A stretch of DNA of 64,000 bases from Paraescarpia echinospica (GCA_020002185.1 CM034534.1:32063624-32127623), one strand, 5' to 3'. Shown: positions 1 to 12,393, counted from the first letter of the stretch. The notes: generated by a model not told the origin, from the sequence alone. Translations and numbers: made by a program.

Positions 1-205
1 AGTGACGTCACATCTCGGCATCCCGAAAAGCGCGCCAAAAATATGCATATTCGAAAATGTCCGGATGCACACCATAAAATGTGGAATTTCTAATTCATTG
101 AATTTTTGATTTTTTTGGCTTGGTGGACGTGGAAATAGATAGCAGGATGTAATATAACATGAATTCGAGCAATAGATGTTTTTATTCCCTTTAATAATTT
201 AATTC
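1..205 (-). repeat. Dispersed element, copy 1 (cut by window edge)
   Basis: This stretch is nearly the reverse complement of 33073-33268, with only scattered differences, so it is one end of an interspersed element present twice in opposite orientation. It begins exactly at the window edge, so the element probably continues to the left. It carries a palindromic TGACGTCA (CRE-like) site at 3-10. I see no coding capacity. The family is not recognised. Confidence 0.8.
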
Positions 206-1321
206 CCACTGTATCTATAACTTATCAACAGCATTCAACACACACCACAGGCCATTTGAACACAGTGTGTTTCGGTTTTTTTATTTGCATGCAAAGTACA
301 TCACCATCATTTTGCACATCTTTTGGCAACAAGTCATATATAATTGGTATATATTTATATGCCATTAGGCATATATATATATAAACCTAAAGGCAGCATA
401 GGTTGACTGCTCCGTTATGAGAGATAGGATATACAACCTCCGAGAAAACATCTCTCACAATCACCAAAAAATATTTTTTTTTGTGCAAATAATTTTTGAT
501 ATCATTATATGTCTGGGTATACTGCGGGTACTAACAGTTCACATTTTTAAATAAAAGATATTGTCTACGCAACCAGGGATCAAAACTTCATGCAGACCGG
601 CTCTGGTCTGCTTAAAAATGATGGTCTGCCTAAGGCACTCCCTTATGCATATTTGGTCGATGTATGCTGCTGTTAAGGCCGGCGCACACGAGAGATGTCT
701 GCTGAGCCAACAGCCACGCGTGACCGTTTGCTCAGCTGATAGCTCTCATGTGCGCTAGGCTTTAGGAGTATATATGTGTGTGTGTGTATGTTCAACAAGC
801 AGTTCTTTCAGTGTTGATAGTAACTTAAGTAAGGTGACACCTATGCCATAAATTATATAAATTAATAACTTTTGACCAGTAATCATAGCATGGCTGAATA
901 CTCTCACTGGTGTCACATCACTGTTGTCACTTCAAACACGTGTGACTGCCATGACAATTCCATCAGGGATGTGAGATGTTAAACATATATTTGAAAACTG
1001 GATAGAGTAGAACCTGAATCTAAAGAGATAGTCCCTTCTGCATCACTAAAGCAACTGTCTCAAGCTGGAGACAGTTGGTCACTCGAGACCAGAAGTCTTC
1101 CACAGTAGATGAATTAGCAGAGTGCATTGGGAACTTGTGGGACATTACCCGGAAGTCGGGGCTACCACATTTTTCAGAAGAAGAAGAGATTGATGTTAAT
1201 AGGCAGGCTTTCTTACCCCAAAAAGTCTCTTGAAAGGCAGGTTCTGTTATGTTGTGTTTTCTAAGAGCAGCTTTAGGGGTCGTCACAATAGTCATTTTAG
1301 TTTACAAAGCCCCAAAATGTA
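206..1321. other. No gene recognised
   Basis: AT-rich intergenic sequence with a short TA/TG microsatellite near 767-793. The short open frames here have no recognisable motifs, and I see nothing else supportable. Confidence 0.5.
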
Positions 1322-1534
1322 TTAACCATTTCAGTACGACAGGCCGGATTTCCGGCTGCACTGTCTGTGACACTTGAGTACGACAGGCCGGTTATTTGGC
1401 ATTGACGATGTCTGCTATTCAAATTATTTTTACTCATAATTATCCACTACGTGGAGCCACTTGTTGTGTACGGTTGTCAAGGCGAATAAATTAGCTATTC
1501 AACAGTGGTCATCGTTTATTATCGCTTAATAATA

Positions 1535-2043
1535 AAAAATTAGAAACTTTCATTTTTCATATCCAAGAATCATGTTAAATTACCTGGAAGAGGCTTTCGT
1601 TGACGTGTCACGCCAACTTCATCAGTACCTATGACGCTGAATGACGTCATCGTACACGTGAGGCAGTTCGTAATTGCCCTCGTCTCTGTTGATGGGTGTT
1701 TTGGTTTTTCTGATCCAGATGGCTTCTTTGATATGCCGAATTCTTCTGTTGGTTTCTTTGTCTACAATTTTCACTCCCTCCCAGTCTATGATATGGTTTT
1801 CAGTTGTCGTATGGTCTGTAAGGGCGGATTTATTGATGGTAGACATCAATCTTTTTTTTTCCGCTCCTTGTGTATTTCTCATTGCCTCACGTGTATGATG
1901 ACGTCATTCAGCGTCATAGGTACTGATGAAGTTGGCGTGACACGTCAACGAAAGCCTCTACCAGGTAATTTAACATGATTCTTGGATATGAAAAATTAAA
2001 GTTTCTAATTTGAAAACGAACTATCCTGAAGAATGTTCAGTAA
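1535..2043 (-). mobile_element. Penelope-like element fragment with inverted arms
   Basis: This is an insertion inside the piggyBac-like MITE. The host sequence CGCTTAATAATA is present at both 1523-1534 and 2044-2055, a 12-bp target duplication that the uninterrupted MITE copy at 46576-47209 has only once. Inside are two 128-bp inverted arms (1538-1665 and 1883-2010) that are almost identical, flanking 217 bp. Part of this 217 bp encodes a Penelope-type C-terminal peptide on the - strand. Long inverted arms and variable-length duplications are known for Penelope-like elements. A 33-bp stretch (2011-2043) lies outside the right arm. Confidence 0.7.
1622..1882 (-). pseudogene. Penelope-like endonuclease C-terminal remnant
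   Basis: The - strand reading encodes 86 residues with a block KSALTDHTTTENHIIDWEG, followed by a conserved REAIWIRK-like stretch (here KEAIWIRK) and NRDEG. This pattern is typical of the C-terminal end of GIY-YIG endonuclease domains in Penelope-like retroelements. The reverse transcriptase and the GIY-YIG catalytic core are absent, so this is a 5'-truncated, dead fragment. The frame runs into the left inverted arm and stops there. It is not a host gene. The family assignment is from memory of the motif. Confidence 0.65.
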
Positions 2044-2509
2044 CGCTTAATAATAGTTTACGGAGATTTTCGGTTTTTAATGATGGATTATCCAAATCTG
2101 CAGTGGCCACAATGGCGGACAGCATTACTTAATTAGATTGACCACGGTATGTTTTGGACAGATTATATGATAGTTTTAGCGAAGAATCTTTGTCAGATGT
2201 TGATGATCAACACAATAACGATGTCGGTGAACTTAGTATACAACTGTGTTCAGCAACTGCAAAAACGTTGAAATCTTTGCAGCCATCTTGGATTGCTGGT
2301 TACCATGACAACGGATTGTAAAATGATATGGCTCATTTTACTCGCTGATTATCATACTTTCCAAAAATATGTAAAATTCCTATTCATAAATGCATTTTTG
2401 TTGCTCAAATCTTGACTTGAAGTGAGGTAGTCCTTTGTCTTGCATATTCACTGGGAATGCAGTATTCAGTGGTCACAGCTAGTCAGGGCTTTAGTACTGA
2501 AATGGTTAA

Positions 2510-3064
2510 GCATTACATGGGGGATTGTCATCACCAAATATTGCAGGGAGATAGGTTAATTCAAATTGACTCTGATAGCCATTTTGGATCATAAAAATAA
2601 CAAGTCCCAAATGACGTATTGGTGGGAGTGGTGTGAACTAATGCTAAACACAGGGCGCGTTTTTTGGACTGTGAATTTATGAGACCACCTCTTGTATAGA
2701 ATGACTGACTAAGATCAAGTGTGATGATCTGAAGGTGAAATTGCAAGTTAACCTTCTGTATGGTCTTCCACACTGATGGAGACAGCTGTAACAGGGCTAC
2801 AGCAGACGCAGTTGCCAAAGCAGCATGCATACATTTATATGCAAGACTGGTTTTATTGTGGTTTTAAGCAAACCGGTTTCACAATCCCCCACTTGAACTG
2901 TAAAAAAAGTCTCTACATCCAGGAATTATTTTTGTGGTTTTCATCTAGAAAGCCTTTGGAACCTGTCTAGTCTTAGTGTTGGGTCTTTGGCAATCTCTTA
3001 GGGTGTCCGTGATGTTTTCTCAGAAATGTTCCCACCAAAGTTAACAAAATGTGTTATTTTCATG
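2510..3064. other. No gene recognised
   Basis: Unique-looking intergenic DNA between the MITE and a TA/TG microsatellite. The short open frames on both strands lack motifs. Confidence 0.45.
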
Positions 3065-3109
3065 TTATATATATATATAAATATATTAATATATATATGT
3101 GTGTGTGTG
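3065..3109. repeat. (TA)n(TG)n microsatellite
   Basis: A run of TA dinucleotides, imperfect in the middle, passes into TG dinucleotides. Confidence 0.9.
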
Positions 3110-3708
3110 GATAGCAGATTGTTCAATATCAGTAATTAATTGCAAGAGCTATATAATATAAGTTTGCAATGCAGCATTTGTATACTAACAAACAAAATAA
3201 ATAAATCATGTTTTTGTTGTACAGACAACTAGCAGTTGCTTTTAAAGTATATGTAGATAGGGTCCACTGAGCACAGCGATTCACAATGGTAATCACCATG
3301 CAAGAATCTCCACATCGTAGGACCCGATTATAATGTTCTCCCAGTGTTTGTGCTAGGGTTTAAACAAAATGGAGTTCTGGGACCCCCATGAGTGAAAAAT
3401 AGTGTTTCTGTCTAGTTTCCGGCGTATTGCGTATCAGAGTCAGCTCTGATACGTAATAGTGGGCAGCAAATTGAGTGGTCAGCCATTCACCAGGTGGCGC
3501 TACAATGTAGCTATGTTCGATTTATCAGGACATTATTATCTGTTGCGTGCAATGGCGTAATTGGTCACGGCAGAAATTAAATTATCATGAATGGTAATGG
3601 ATGGAGTTTTAGTTAAAATAAAAATACTGTATTTGGTGAGTTGCTGCTGTTTATAATACTGTTACTTCCTGGGTGGATGTCTTGTGGTGAAGAGTCTTGT
3701 GGTTGGGG

Positions 3709-3770
3709 GTAAAGTGTAAAGTACTTTTGCACTGCACAGAGGACCGGATGCCATATACTGCAAATAAAAG
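3709..3770 (+). repeat. LINE/SINE 3' tail, copy 1
   Basis: The sequence TAAAGTGTAAAG, followed by an imperfect hairpin-like tail, matches 16975-17040 in HK intron 3. Tails of the form AAGCGCTTTGAG...GCGCTATATAA are typical of L2/CR1-type LINEs and the SINEs that share their 3' ends. Only the tail is seen. Confidence 0.55.
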
Positions 3771-4197
3771 ATTACATTCCGTTGCCTTCCAGGTGTCGTT
3801 GACAAACTTTTTATTAAACACAAATTATGTAACGCGCTTTCTGCCAACAGTAATTTATGTCTGCGTTCTGTGGAACAGAGCCAGTACAACATCATCAGAG
3901 TGACATTTGTGGACTGTCTACCTACACATGACAAATGACAGACTCAAATGCACTCATAATGATGTCAACAGGAACGCTTGGTAACACACGGGACCATATA
4001 CGTGTTCTGTGTGACATGACATACGTAATAGCAAAGTGTGCATGTAATAGCAAAGTATGTAAATATATGTGTGGCGGCCTAGGAAAACCAGTCACATTGA
4101 CAAAAAATCATATGTATTTTATTCAAGAAATGGAAAGCAACACTATTTCTAATTCCAATACAGTTTACTGTATTCAAATATTCCTACTAGAACCAAA

Positions 4198-4690
4198 GTT
4201 ACAAGAATTTAAAGAGGGCACGTATCAAAAATTAGTTCAGGAGAAAAATATGTTTTTAAGTCGAGAGTCATTATTCACATGAAAACAAAACTTCATGATG
4301 GTATAACAAAATATCTGCTGCTATTACCATATACAATTCAGTGAAGCAAATGTAGCTGTGTTTGTTAGCTTTAGCTTACATAAATAATTATTAAATTATG
4401 ATGTCTACTTTTAAAGTTACAGTAATTTAAAGAGGGCACCCTTCAAACATTATTGCAGGAGAAAAGTACTCGTAGTGTCTGGAATGGGTGAATCATCATA
4501 ATTCATGTCAAAATAAAATGTTGCTGCAGTATTATAACAAAATATCCAGTGCTATTACCATGTCCAATGTAGTGAAGAAAATGTAACTATGTATCTTAGC
4601 TTTGGAACACTAAAACTATTATCAAATTCTGATGGTTACTTTTAAAGTTACAATAATTTAAAGATAGCACCCGTCAAAAAAGTTGTAGTT
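4198..4690. repeat. Tandem repeat, ~226-231 bp unit, 2+ copies
   Basis: The block around AATTTAAAGAGGGCAC recurs at about 4205, 4431 and 4662, with the surrounding sequence also aligned. That gives two full copies of a roughly 228-bp unit and the start of a third. The copies have diverged, so this is an old duplication. No coding sequence is recognised. Confidence 0.7.
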
Positions 4691-4856
4691 GTTTGTTAGC
4701 AAAAATGTATATTACTAATCAACAAGCAAGAGGTAGCAAACTCTTCCATGAATATGTGGTTAGCTCTGGAAAGAACTGTTGTTTGGCTCTGAAGAGAGGC
4801 GTTTGTGTTTTTTCCATCTCATCCTGCACCTCGGGTCGTCATCAACAGTTCCACTG

Positions 4857-5171
4857 TCACCTGTCACCATTGACAGGTCCGTTCACTTCCTCTGCTAGCT
4901 CCGGGTCAAAGTCGTCCTTGCTCGAATCCGACAAGTCCGAATCACCGTCATCATTGCCGATCGGGTGTGTCACAAAGTAGTCATTCACAAGTTCGTTGAG
5001 GGTGTCCCCACTTGCAAAATGCTGCATTGCATGTTCATCAATGCCAATGCATTGAAACGCCGAGCAACATCGTTCGACTTCGGTCCATCCATGTGCATGG
5101 GCGTAGCCATCTTTGATTTTTCTAAGATTGTAAACACGAAATGAAATTTGTCCCGTAGTCTGTATTTCCAA
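4857..5171 (-). CDS. Unrecognised 104-residue open frame
   Basis: A single open frame with a Met start and a compositionally coherent product. Its N-terminal half is Cys/His containing (HAHGWTEVERCCSAF). The C-terminal third is very acidic and rich in Asp/Ser. I do not recognise a family, and there is no nearby promoter or clear splice signal. It could be a leftover transposon N-terminal region, since acidic Asp/Ser stretches are common there, a lone exon, or chance. The bias towards a plausible protein composition is the only support. Confidence 0.2.
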   Translation of the reverse strand: MEIQTTGQISFRVYNLRKIKDGYAHAHGWTEVERCCSAFQCIGIDEHAMQHFASGDTLNELVNDYFVTHPIGNDDGDSDLSDSSKDDFDPELAEEVNGPVNGDR

Positions 5172-5649
5172 TGTACAGATATAAACTACAGCAACATCAA
5201 ACTAAACTAATAATTAATCGAACCACATAAACAACTCCAATCCAACTTCCACTTCCAAATAAAATCCTGTTAACTTTCACTGCGCACTCAATTTTCTTCC
5301 AATGTATTCATGTGCACTGCTGCTAGGGAACTGCGTGCTGTAACGGTATGTTCGAACGGTATGCCATTTATGGGCAAGGAAACTTCTGTCCTAGGTTGTA
5401 AGCGTTCGCAAAACAGTGCGCTTTTAATTCTAAAACGCTGCAACTTAGAAAGAACTTCACGGTTACAAAAACACAAAAAAAAGTAAAACTTTCACTCAGG
5501 TAATCAGGAAACTACTTGGTGAACTTATAAATAAGTATGTTGGATAAAAGATCACAGTGAAATCTCAAAATCAACCCAATAATGCAAAATAAATTTTATG
5601 ACGTGTTTACGGGCAATTATGCCTGACAACTTCCGACTAGTTTTCCTAA

Positions 5650-5835
5650 GCTGTGCATGTAATAGCAAAGTATGTAAATATAATGTAGTAGCAAAGTGTG
5701 CATGTAATAGTAGTGTGTAGTAGCAAAGTAGGGTACATATATAGTAACAAAGTAGGTACGTACTTAGCAAAGTGGGTACATTTTAACAAAGTGGGTATGT
5801 AGTAGCAAAATATGTGTAGTAGCAAAGTATGACAA
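5650..5835. repeat. Decayed minisatellite, AGTAGCAAAGT core
   Basis: The core TAGCAAAGT(G/A) with TATGTA-like spacers recurs about eight times with irregular spacing. A small related cluster lies at 4027-4066. The runs of Tyr/Leu/Cys that appear in translation come from this periodicity. Confidence 0.6.
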
Positions 5836-8800
5836 CAGGACCTGCCTCTGCTAACTGACAAACTTGTGCAAACATCTGGTTAAATCTCACAGCCCTGTCA
5901 CAGTTAATGTACGTAATCCACAGTCCAGATAAACCAGCTTTATTTGGTTCCTCACTGCTGCACTAGTTCTGGTTATGTAATGTTCTGTGAAGAAATGGCT
6001 GGAATCTGGCCAGAGTTGCTGAAGTTCAGGTTCGCTGCATTCTTGTGGTTGTACATTGTAGTAGAACTGTTCTAAATGAGTTAAGTTTGTCTTTGATTGA
6101 AAGTCAAGGACCCGACACGTACAGCACTGTATCAACATAATGGCACGATGGAAACTTTGCTATGTAGCCACCAGAGGTCACCACTATTCTTACCCAAATT
6201 GTCTAGTGTTTGTAGAAAATGCAGTCCCAGCAAATATGAAAACACAGCTCTGATGTTTACAGATTTGTTTAATTAGTTATATTTACAGCAGTTAAACAAT
6301 TACACCAACATGATAACTAATTTAACAGCTACTCAATCTGCTATATATTGCCTTCTCGTGGGCTATTGATCTCAGTAAATGACAGTTATAAACTCTATTC
6401 TTTGGTCTAAATGTAGATCTATTTACAGTCCCAGTACATATTATACCCGGGTACTAGTCTGTATGCATGTGTACGTCATGACCTAAATGGTGCACTAGAT
6501 ATTTGCACATGGACAACATGCATTGTGTTTTGTTCATTTGCATATGTCATTCAGCTGCCATGAAGCAATACCATTGGTTGAGAAAGCTGTTATTCAGATT
6601 CTGTCGCCTTTGTTTTGGGGAGTGCATCAATGAATGGCTATCTGCCCAAAGGATTCCGTTCAGCATGTCATGCTTTGTCATGTAAACAGATGCGTAGCTT
6701 GCACTAGACGGAAACGGATTCAAGTTAAATCAATCACATGATACAACTGGAGATGTCGGACTTTGTCCTGGCCTTTTTTAGCATTGGCTGATCATTTAAG
6801 TGCATTGGTTGTGCGATTCCTAGCAGTCTGGATAATACGACACAAGCTCTAACATGGGTATTGAAAGCTGGTTTGTACGCACCAGCACAGAGGTATGCAT
6901 TGTTTAACTGTTTACAATTTATGGCATCTCATAAGATATTTGTAAACAACCTTAAGTCAGTTTGGTGGGGGATTTTTAAATGCAAAATATATAGCAAAAT
7001 TAATTTGTAAACATGTTGAAAAATACCACCTTATAGATACATTATGAAAGGTTTGTTTATTGAAGACTTTGCTGAAAGAGTTTTTGTATGTACATGTATT
7101 ATATGTTGCTGTTTGTAAATGTTGACATAAAACAAATTCATGCATGGTGACAGGGTAAACTAGACAAGTGCATGTTAGGTGTTATATACTATCTTTCCTA
7201 TGATCATCAGCAAGAGGTTGTCAAGGAGATCTGTTTACCGTCTGGCTTGTTTCTCTGAAGTTTTTATGGCACATAAACAACCCTGGTAATAACTGTGCAA
7301 GCCGCTTATGTTCACATCCGCAAACTTGTGTTAGGTTTCTTGTCGTTAGTTCAGATCTTGTGACTCCTGTCTTGGACGAATAAAAAAAACACAAATAGTC
7401 AGTTTTGTTTGTCAACAGCTAGTGCAGGGATTGGTTGGTTGTGTGTTTTCAGTTAAGTTTCTTGAATTATAAATACATCGATTATTATATCGGTACTAAC
7501 GTTGAAATGAGTAATTATCCAGCATTAGACATGAGAGAAGACCGTTTTACAAAGATAACAAACTGATAATATTTATAATATCATCATTACACAGAATCCA
7601 TTATTATATTTAAGGAGCTTTTTCAAAATGGAAAAACTTACCACTGTATCACAGAGGACACTATTTCTGTGACACACAGGTAAATGTCCCAGTGCTGCCT
7701 CCTGTGTTGACAGTGTTCAGTATATAAGATCACTGTTAAGGAGTAAAAGCGGTTTTAAAGCGCAAAATCAGGCTTATGAGGTCATAAGAATGTTAGTGTA
7801 ACAGACCTGTGGTCAGTGACATTTAAGGGATGATTTCCAGACATCTGTACACAGAATCAGTGTAATTTAAATTCATTCATTGAATCTATTTACAGTGTAA
7901 ATTACCAGGTACAACAACCTGTGTGAATATACATTTTCCAGGTGGAACTTCAGCTGCCATAATTTAACAATCTTGGTTGCCATGCAGAGCAAAATCCCAA
8001 CTCTGGCAAATAGACAGATAATTAGTCCCTCTTTCTTGTGTGTGTCTTGTAAACCGCCCGTCTGAGATATTTGTCAATTTTGATTTTAAACATTCATTCT
8101 GCTAGAATTTACACAGTCCACAGAGAATATGTTCATTAATTTGTAGTCCTCTGTGAGAATGAATTCTTTCTGATACCTGATAGATCTGTTCCTTCACCAC
8201 ATTGTGCACATCATATTCTCTTTTTTTATTAATTGAGAAAAAATACTTGTAACAGTATCCATAACCACTCAGCATCTTAAAAACTTATATTATTTTGATC
8301 TCATCCTCAGGTTCTTAACAATCCATGTTTCTTGTGTTGTTAAGCCACATATACTTATAGGTGCTTATTCAAAGCTTCTTGTCTCTCATTACATACAAAA
8401 TTATAAACTGAACTGTAATCGGGAAAAATACATTATTGGACAATGCTAAAGGAAATGGCTGCTACCCCCACCCCCCGAGGCCTAGAATGAAACCAATTTC
8501 ATCTAATATCTTATATTGATGTTTTGAAAATGAAATAATCTCCAAGTAACATATTTATCGCAATCATGATTCTATTTGATGTTCTAAGCAGCCCAATAAA
8601 AATATTAATCATCTTGTTATGAATCATCTGTTATCTACTGGTGTGTAAGTTGATCACAGATTCTATTGTACTTTCATTTTGAAAACAAAATTGCGCACAA
8701 TCATGACAAATCAATGACTGATAGTGGTACAGTGTGCGCCCCAAGAGATCCATAAAGTAAGAATCATGATTCTGAGGGGTAGCTGAGTATCATGCAAATT

Positions 8801-10804
8801 TCCTCTGTTCTCTACTTTTAATTACAGACATACAGGAATTTAGAATGTTTAAAATGTTCACTAGTTTTTTATGGCTATGTGGTAATGATGGTCCCGGACA
8901 TGACTATTTCCAGCGATGTGTTGCGACATATTTTGTCTGGATATAGGCCTCTGTGGATTCAGTGGAAAGTTCCATGTCCTTAGTGGAAGGTTCAAGGTCG
9001 TGTTTTACTGCTACACACCCTGCCTGTGATCTGTGGTCATAGAGTAGATGTCGTCCACCTGATTAAGCACAGTAACATTTTATGAAGTTGTTGATCCAAA
9101 CATGGCACAATTCTGCATTGTCACTGATGATGTTTGTGGTGAAGTTTGACAAAGTTGGCACTGTAAATTGTTAGGCAGGCCAAGGTTAGTTAGAGTGTTA
9201 TTTAATGTCCTGGTCCCAGTTCACATTGTTGTACTGGTTTTCAGTTAAATATATTGGAACTGTTTACCATGGGATTATTCATTGAGTTTCTGCCAGTACA
9301 AATAGTGCATTTCTATTAATTTTTATTCTTGTATTTCTGCAGAAATGAAGTATATATATAGCCACATACTGTAAACAAATATTGAAGATTTTGGTGAGAA
9401 TATTTATAAGTTTTCAACTTCATATTTACCCCTTCTTTTTATATTAATTACATGCACACATATTATACTGTATGCATTCATGAGTTGATTTTGATCAATG
9501 AGTTCTTTTGAGTTGTTTTATTCATTCTATAATGCGTTTAAAACAAATAAAATTTATTGATAAAATAAAAATAATAAAAAGTTAAATATTAAATCAAACG
9601 GGACTTTCTCACGTTGACCGAGTTTACTGAAAGGTCTGTAGTGGGCAGTATCCGTTATCTACTTTGATGTTTTATGATGCCAGAGTGACAGGTGACATGT
9701 AGGACAGACGTCACAGTCTGGGTGTGTCTGGCTCAGGGTAGCTGATTGGCTGATCAGTGGGGACATGTTCCCACGAGTCCCATCTTTCCAATGACCTTCA
9801 CACTGCATCATGTCGGGGACGCTGCCAAAATGACTGTCTTTTTTGTGTGACAATTTTGGCTGAAGCATCTGAATTTTGGATGGAGTCCAAATAGGGTGCA
9901 CCATTTGGTGTTATGGGTGTTCCCACCATTTCCCTTTTCTAAAATGGATATTGTAACAACTTGTTTTAAGGCTACAAAATCTGTAAAAGTTGTAAAATCA
10001 GGTTATCAAAAACAGGTTTTTAATTTAGAATAAGTTATGATTATCAAATGTAATACCTGGATAGCCTAAGATCAAAGTTGTTTTTACTATAATATTGACC
10101 TTTCTGTGTAATGGTCAGTTTATGAAAAGAACCTAAAACTTTTTTGGAAAAAATATAGTCTAAATAAATTAAATACACATTTGGCACTGTCAAGATGTTT
10201 GTCTCAGAATGTAAACCAGTTGTGTAAGTCCTACTGCATGGTGCATATTCCACCTTTCCCAATTCCTCACTGCCATTGATTTGCACTCGATCACTCTTGT
10301 ACACGGCATATACCTGTGGATGTTATAGCAACCAGAATTGTGTGGATTAACCAAATGCAGCAGATGTTGCTTATGTTGGTACATGATCACAGAACATGTC
10401 TTGTATTTGTCTTATTTATATGGATGTTTACCGACATTGTTCCTTTCTGTAAATATCCATTCTAGGTGGCAGCACTTGTCATGTTGCCAAAACCATACTT
10501 GTAAGATGGTCTAAATAAATAATAAATATTTTCCAACACACAGTGTTACTGTATATGTTTCTTAAACAAGTTTACGTCTTTTCTTATTTTATGCAAATTT
10601 ATAGTGAGAATTTTGTTCTTTAACTATGGAGAATAGACATCGCAGATTGATATAGCATCAAAATTTAACATGAAAATCAATTAATGTGATCGCTAAATTT
10701 GTTTGAAATGCCTGCCGTGCCAGATCTTAATTGGTCAACAGTAATCAATATGTGATGAAAATGTGAACAATAAAAAAGCAGATGTTTCTAATCAATTTGA
10801 AAAC
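5836..10804. other. Long gene-free stretch
   Basis: About 5 kb of AT-rich intergenic DNA. I looked on both strands for splice-bounded coding blocks, RNA genes and transposon ends and found none that I can support. The open frames are short and without motifs. Confidence 0.45.
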
Positions 10805-11900
10805 CATTAGAAAACCTTATTTCAACTACAGTAAAACCTGTCTTAGCAGCCACCTGTCCATAACGATAACCTGGATACAATGGTCACTTTTGAAAGTCCC
10901 GAATGACTTCCTATTAGTTTGCACTGCCCACTACCTGTCCATAACGGTAACCTGTCTATTGCGTATAATGGTCAGTTAATTTGGACCGAACCATTCATAG
11001 TCAACCTGCTGCTTGCGGGCATGCAGGTCAAATGGAATCCATAATTTCCATGAATAAAACATCATCGCGTCAGTGTCATCATGTATACGTGGGATTATCA
11101 AATTGCAATCGAGTCGCGCGTGGCGTCATCAGCTTGCTGAGAAGGAGATTGTCAGGCGGAGAGGGAGATTGTCAGGCGGACAGGGAGATTGTCAGGCGGA
11201 CAGAGAGATTGTCAGGCAGAGAGGGAGATTGTCAGGCGGAGAGGGAGATTGTCAAGCGGAGAGGGAGATTGTCAGGTGGACAGGGAAATTTTCAGGTGTT
11301 TTAAGTTTTCCATTAGTTCTTCACAAAATTAAACTGGTTCAGTGTAGAAAAGTAAAACAGATGTATAAATATGATATGTTTTTTTATTTTTGCCTGAAGC
11401 CAGGGAAGGAAGTATAGTGTAGAATGTATCTAGATTAAGACAATCCCTCTTTCAGTTTTGTTATGTAAGATGATGCAGGACACCACCTATGTAAGGCTGT
11501 TAAAGTGACACACTTTTGCAAGGCCTACTTGGAAGTGACAGAAACAGGACATGTCTGGGAACAAGGAATTAAAAGGGAAGGTGGTAGTGTTGAAACCTGT
11601 GATGGGCAGGGAGTGACAGGGACCATATCCATCATTACAGAATAATTGATCTTTTCATGAAACTTTTGAAAATGTACATTTCTGTTATCTACCACAAACG
11701 CCTTCCTTATTTTTTTTATTTTAATAAAATTTGCTTAATTTTGTCTGTATTTGTTGTGGATAATTAGTTTTCATAATGGTGCATTACTCTTGACTGTTGA
11801 GACTGCATGATGACATTGCAGGTATTGCCCTCTTACTGTTATAGTGACCATTGTAACCCTATTCCAGGTCAAGTTTTATTGACCTACTGTCCTAGACATA
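10805..11900. mobile_element. Possible DNA element with degenerate inverted ends
   Basis: The left end has two copies of a CCTGTCCATAACG motif about 83 bp apart and the phrase ACCTGGATACAATGGTCAC. A related phrase occurs on the opposite strand near 11840-11880 (ACCTGG followed by TTACAATGGTCAC). This suggests the two ends of one old element, which contains the 20-bp minisatellite at 11141-11300. No transposase is visible. The boundaries are approximate. Confidence 0.3.
11141..11300. repeat. 20-bp minisatellite, ~8 copies
   Basis: The unit GAGATTGTCAGGCGGAGAGG is repeated head to tail about eight times, with GGAGAGG/GGACAGG variants. It lies about 1 kb upstream of the HK promoter. The Arg/Glu/Gly-rich open frames it creates are products of the repeat. 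Confidence 0.9.
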
Positions 11901-12316
11901 AGGAATGTTGGTCATGCTGTGTGGTCATGGCTACTTAGCAGGGATAGTTTCAACAATGCTCGCTTAAGAAACAAACTAACATCTCGTCCTCTCCAACACA
12001 ATGCACATAGAGCATTTCCAACTAACAAAAGAGAAATGAAGGCCAAAGTATTAGAACTGTGCTCCTTTTATATAATATAATGCGTGTTGTCTTTGAAATT
12101 ACCATCATACGCAGCTGAAGGTGAATCACTCACATTGACAGATCTTTTGCAACCGACTATAGTTGCCAGGATTAAATAACGGAATGTAAGGGGCATGCTT
12201 TGGAGTTGGCCCATGAGTAAAGGATCTGCCCCAACTGTGCCATTTTTTTGTATTTATTTATGTATGTGAGTAATTAGAGAAGCCAACGACCTGTGACGGG
12301 GCTGCTTGGGTCACAT
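11301..12316. other. Upstream flank of HK
   Basis: About 1 kb between the minisatellite and the HK TATA box. No exon is recognised, and I cannot assign enhancer elements from the sequence alone. Confidence 0.4.
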
Positions 12317-12351
12317 TATATATCCCGGGTGCAGAGGTTTAAGTTTAGTCC
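12317..12351 (+). promoter_or_regulatory. HK core promoter: TATA box plus initiator
   Basis: TATATAT lies at 12317-12323. A perfect initiator match (YYANWYY, here TTAGTCC) lies at 12345-12351, with its A at 12347, exactly 30 bp from the start of the TATA box, the canonical spacing. This predicts transcription from about 12347 and a 5' UTR of only about 29 bases before the ATG at 12376. The site is inferred from spacing, not from transcript data. Confidence 0.65.
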
Positions 12352-12375
12352 GCTGTGGATAGTGCTTGTGTCGCC

Positions 12376-12393
12376 ATGTCGAACCAACAGAAG
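12376..12393 (+). CDS. HK: HK coding exon 1 (MSNQQK)
   Basis: Six codons followed by donor GTAGGT. The ATG has G at -3, a good initiation context, and lies 29 bases from the predicted initiator. The exon ends in phase 0, matching exon 2. It was chosen because promoter spacing, ATG context, donor and phase all agree. Transcript evidence is lacking. Confidence 0.75.

Larger units (their letters stand above)
1322..2509 (+). mobile_element. piggyBac-like MITE, copy 1 (interrupted)
   Basis: The element is bounded by TTAA at 1322-1325 and 2506-2509. Its termini are perfect inverted repeats: TTAACCATTTCAGTAC at the left and its complement at the right. A subterminal motif GTACGACAGGCCGG occurs twice near the left end. 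TTAA target sites are the hallmark of piggyBac transposons. A second, uninterrupted copy in the opposite orientation lies at 46576-47209. Comparison of the two shows that 1535-2043 is a later insertion. No transposase is present, only a short acidic peptide of the kind seen at piggyBac transposase N-termini (inference), so it is non-autonomous. Confidence 0.8.

Noticed and set aside
1631..1978. + strand 115-residue frame
   Set aside because: It runs through the inverted arms of the Penelope-like insert, opposite to the recognisable endonuclease peptide.
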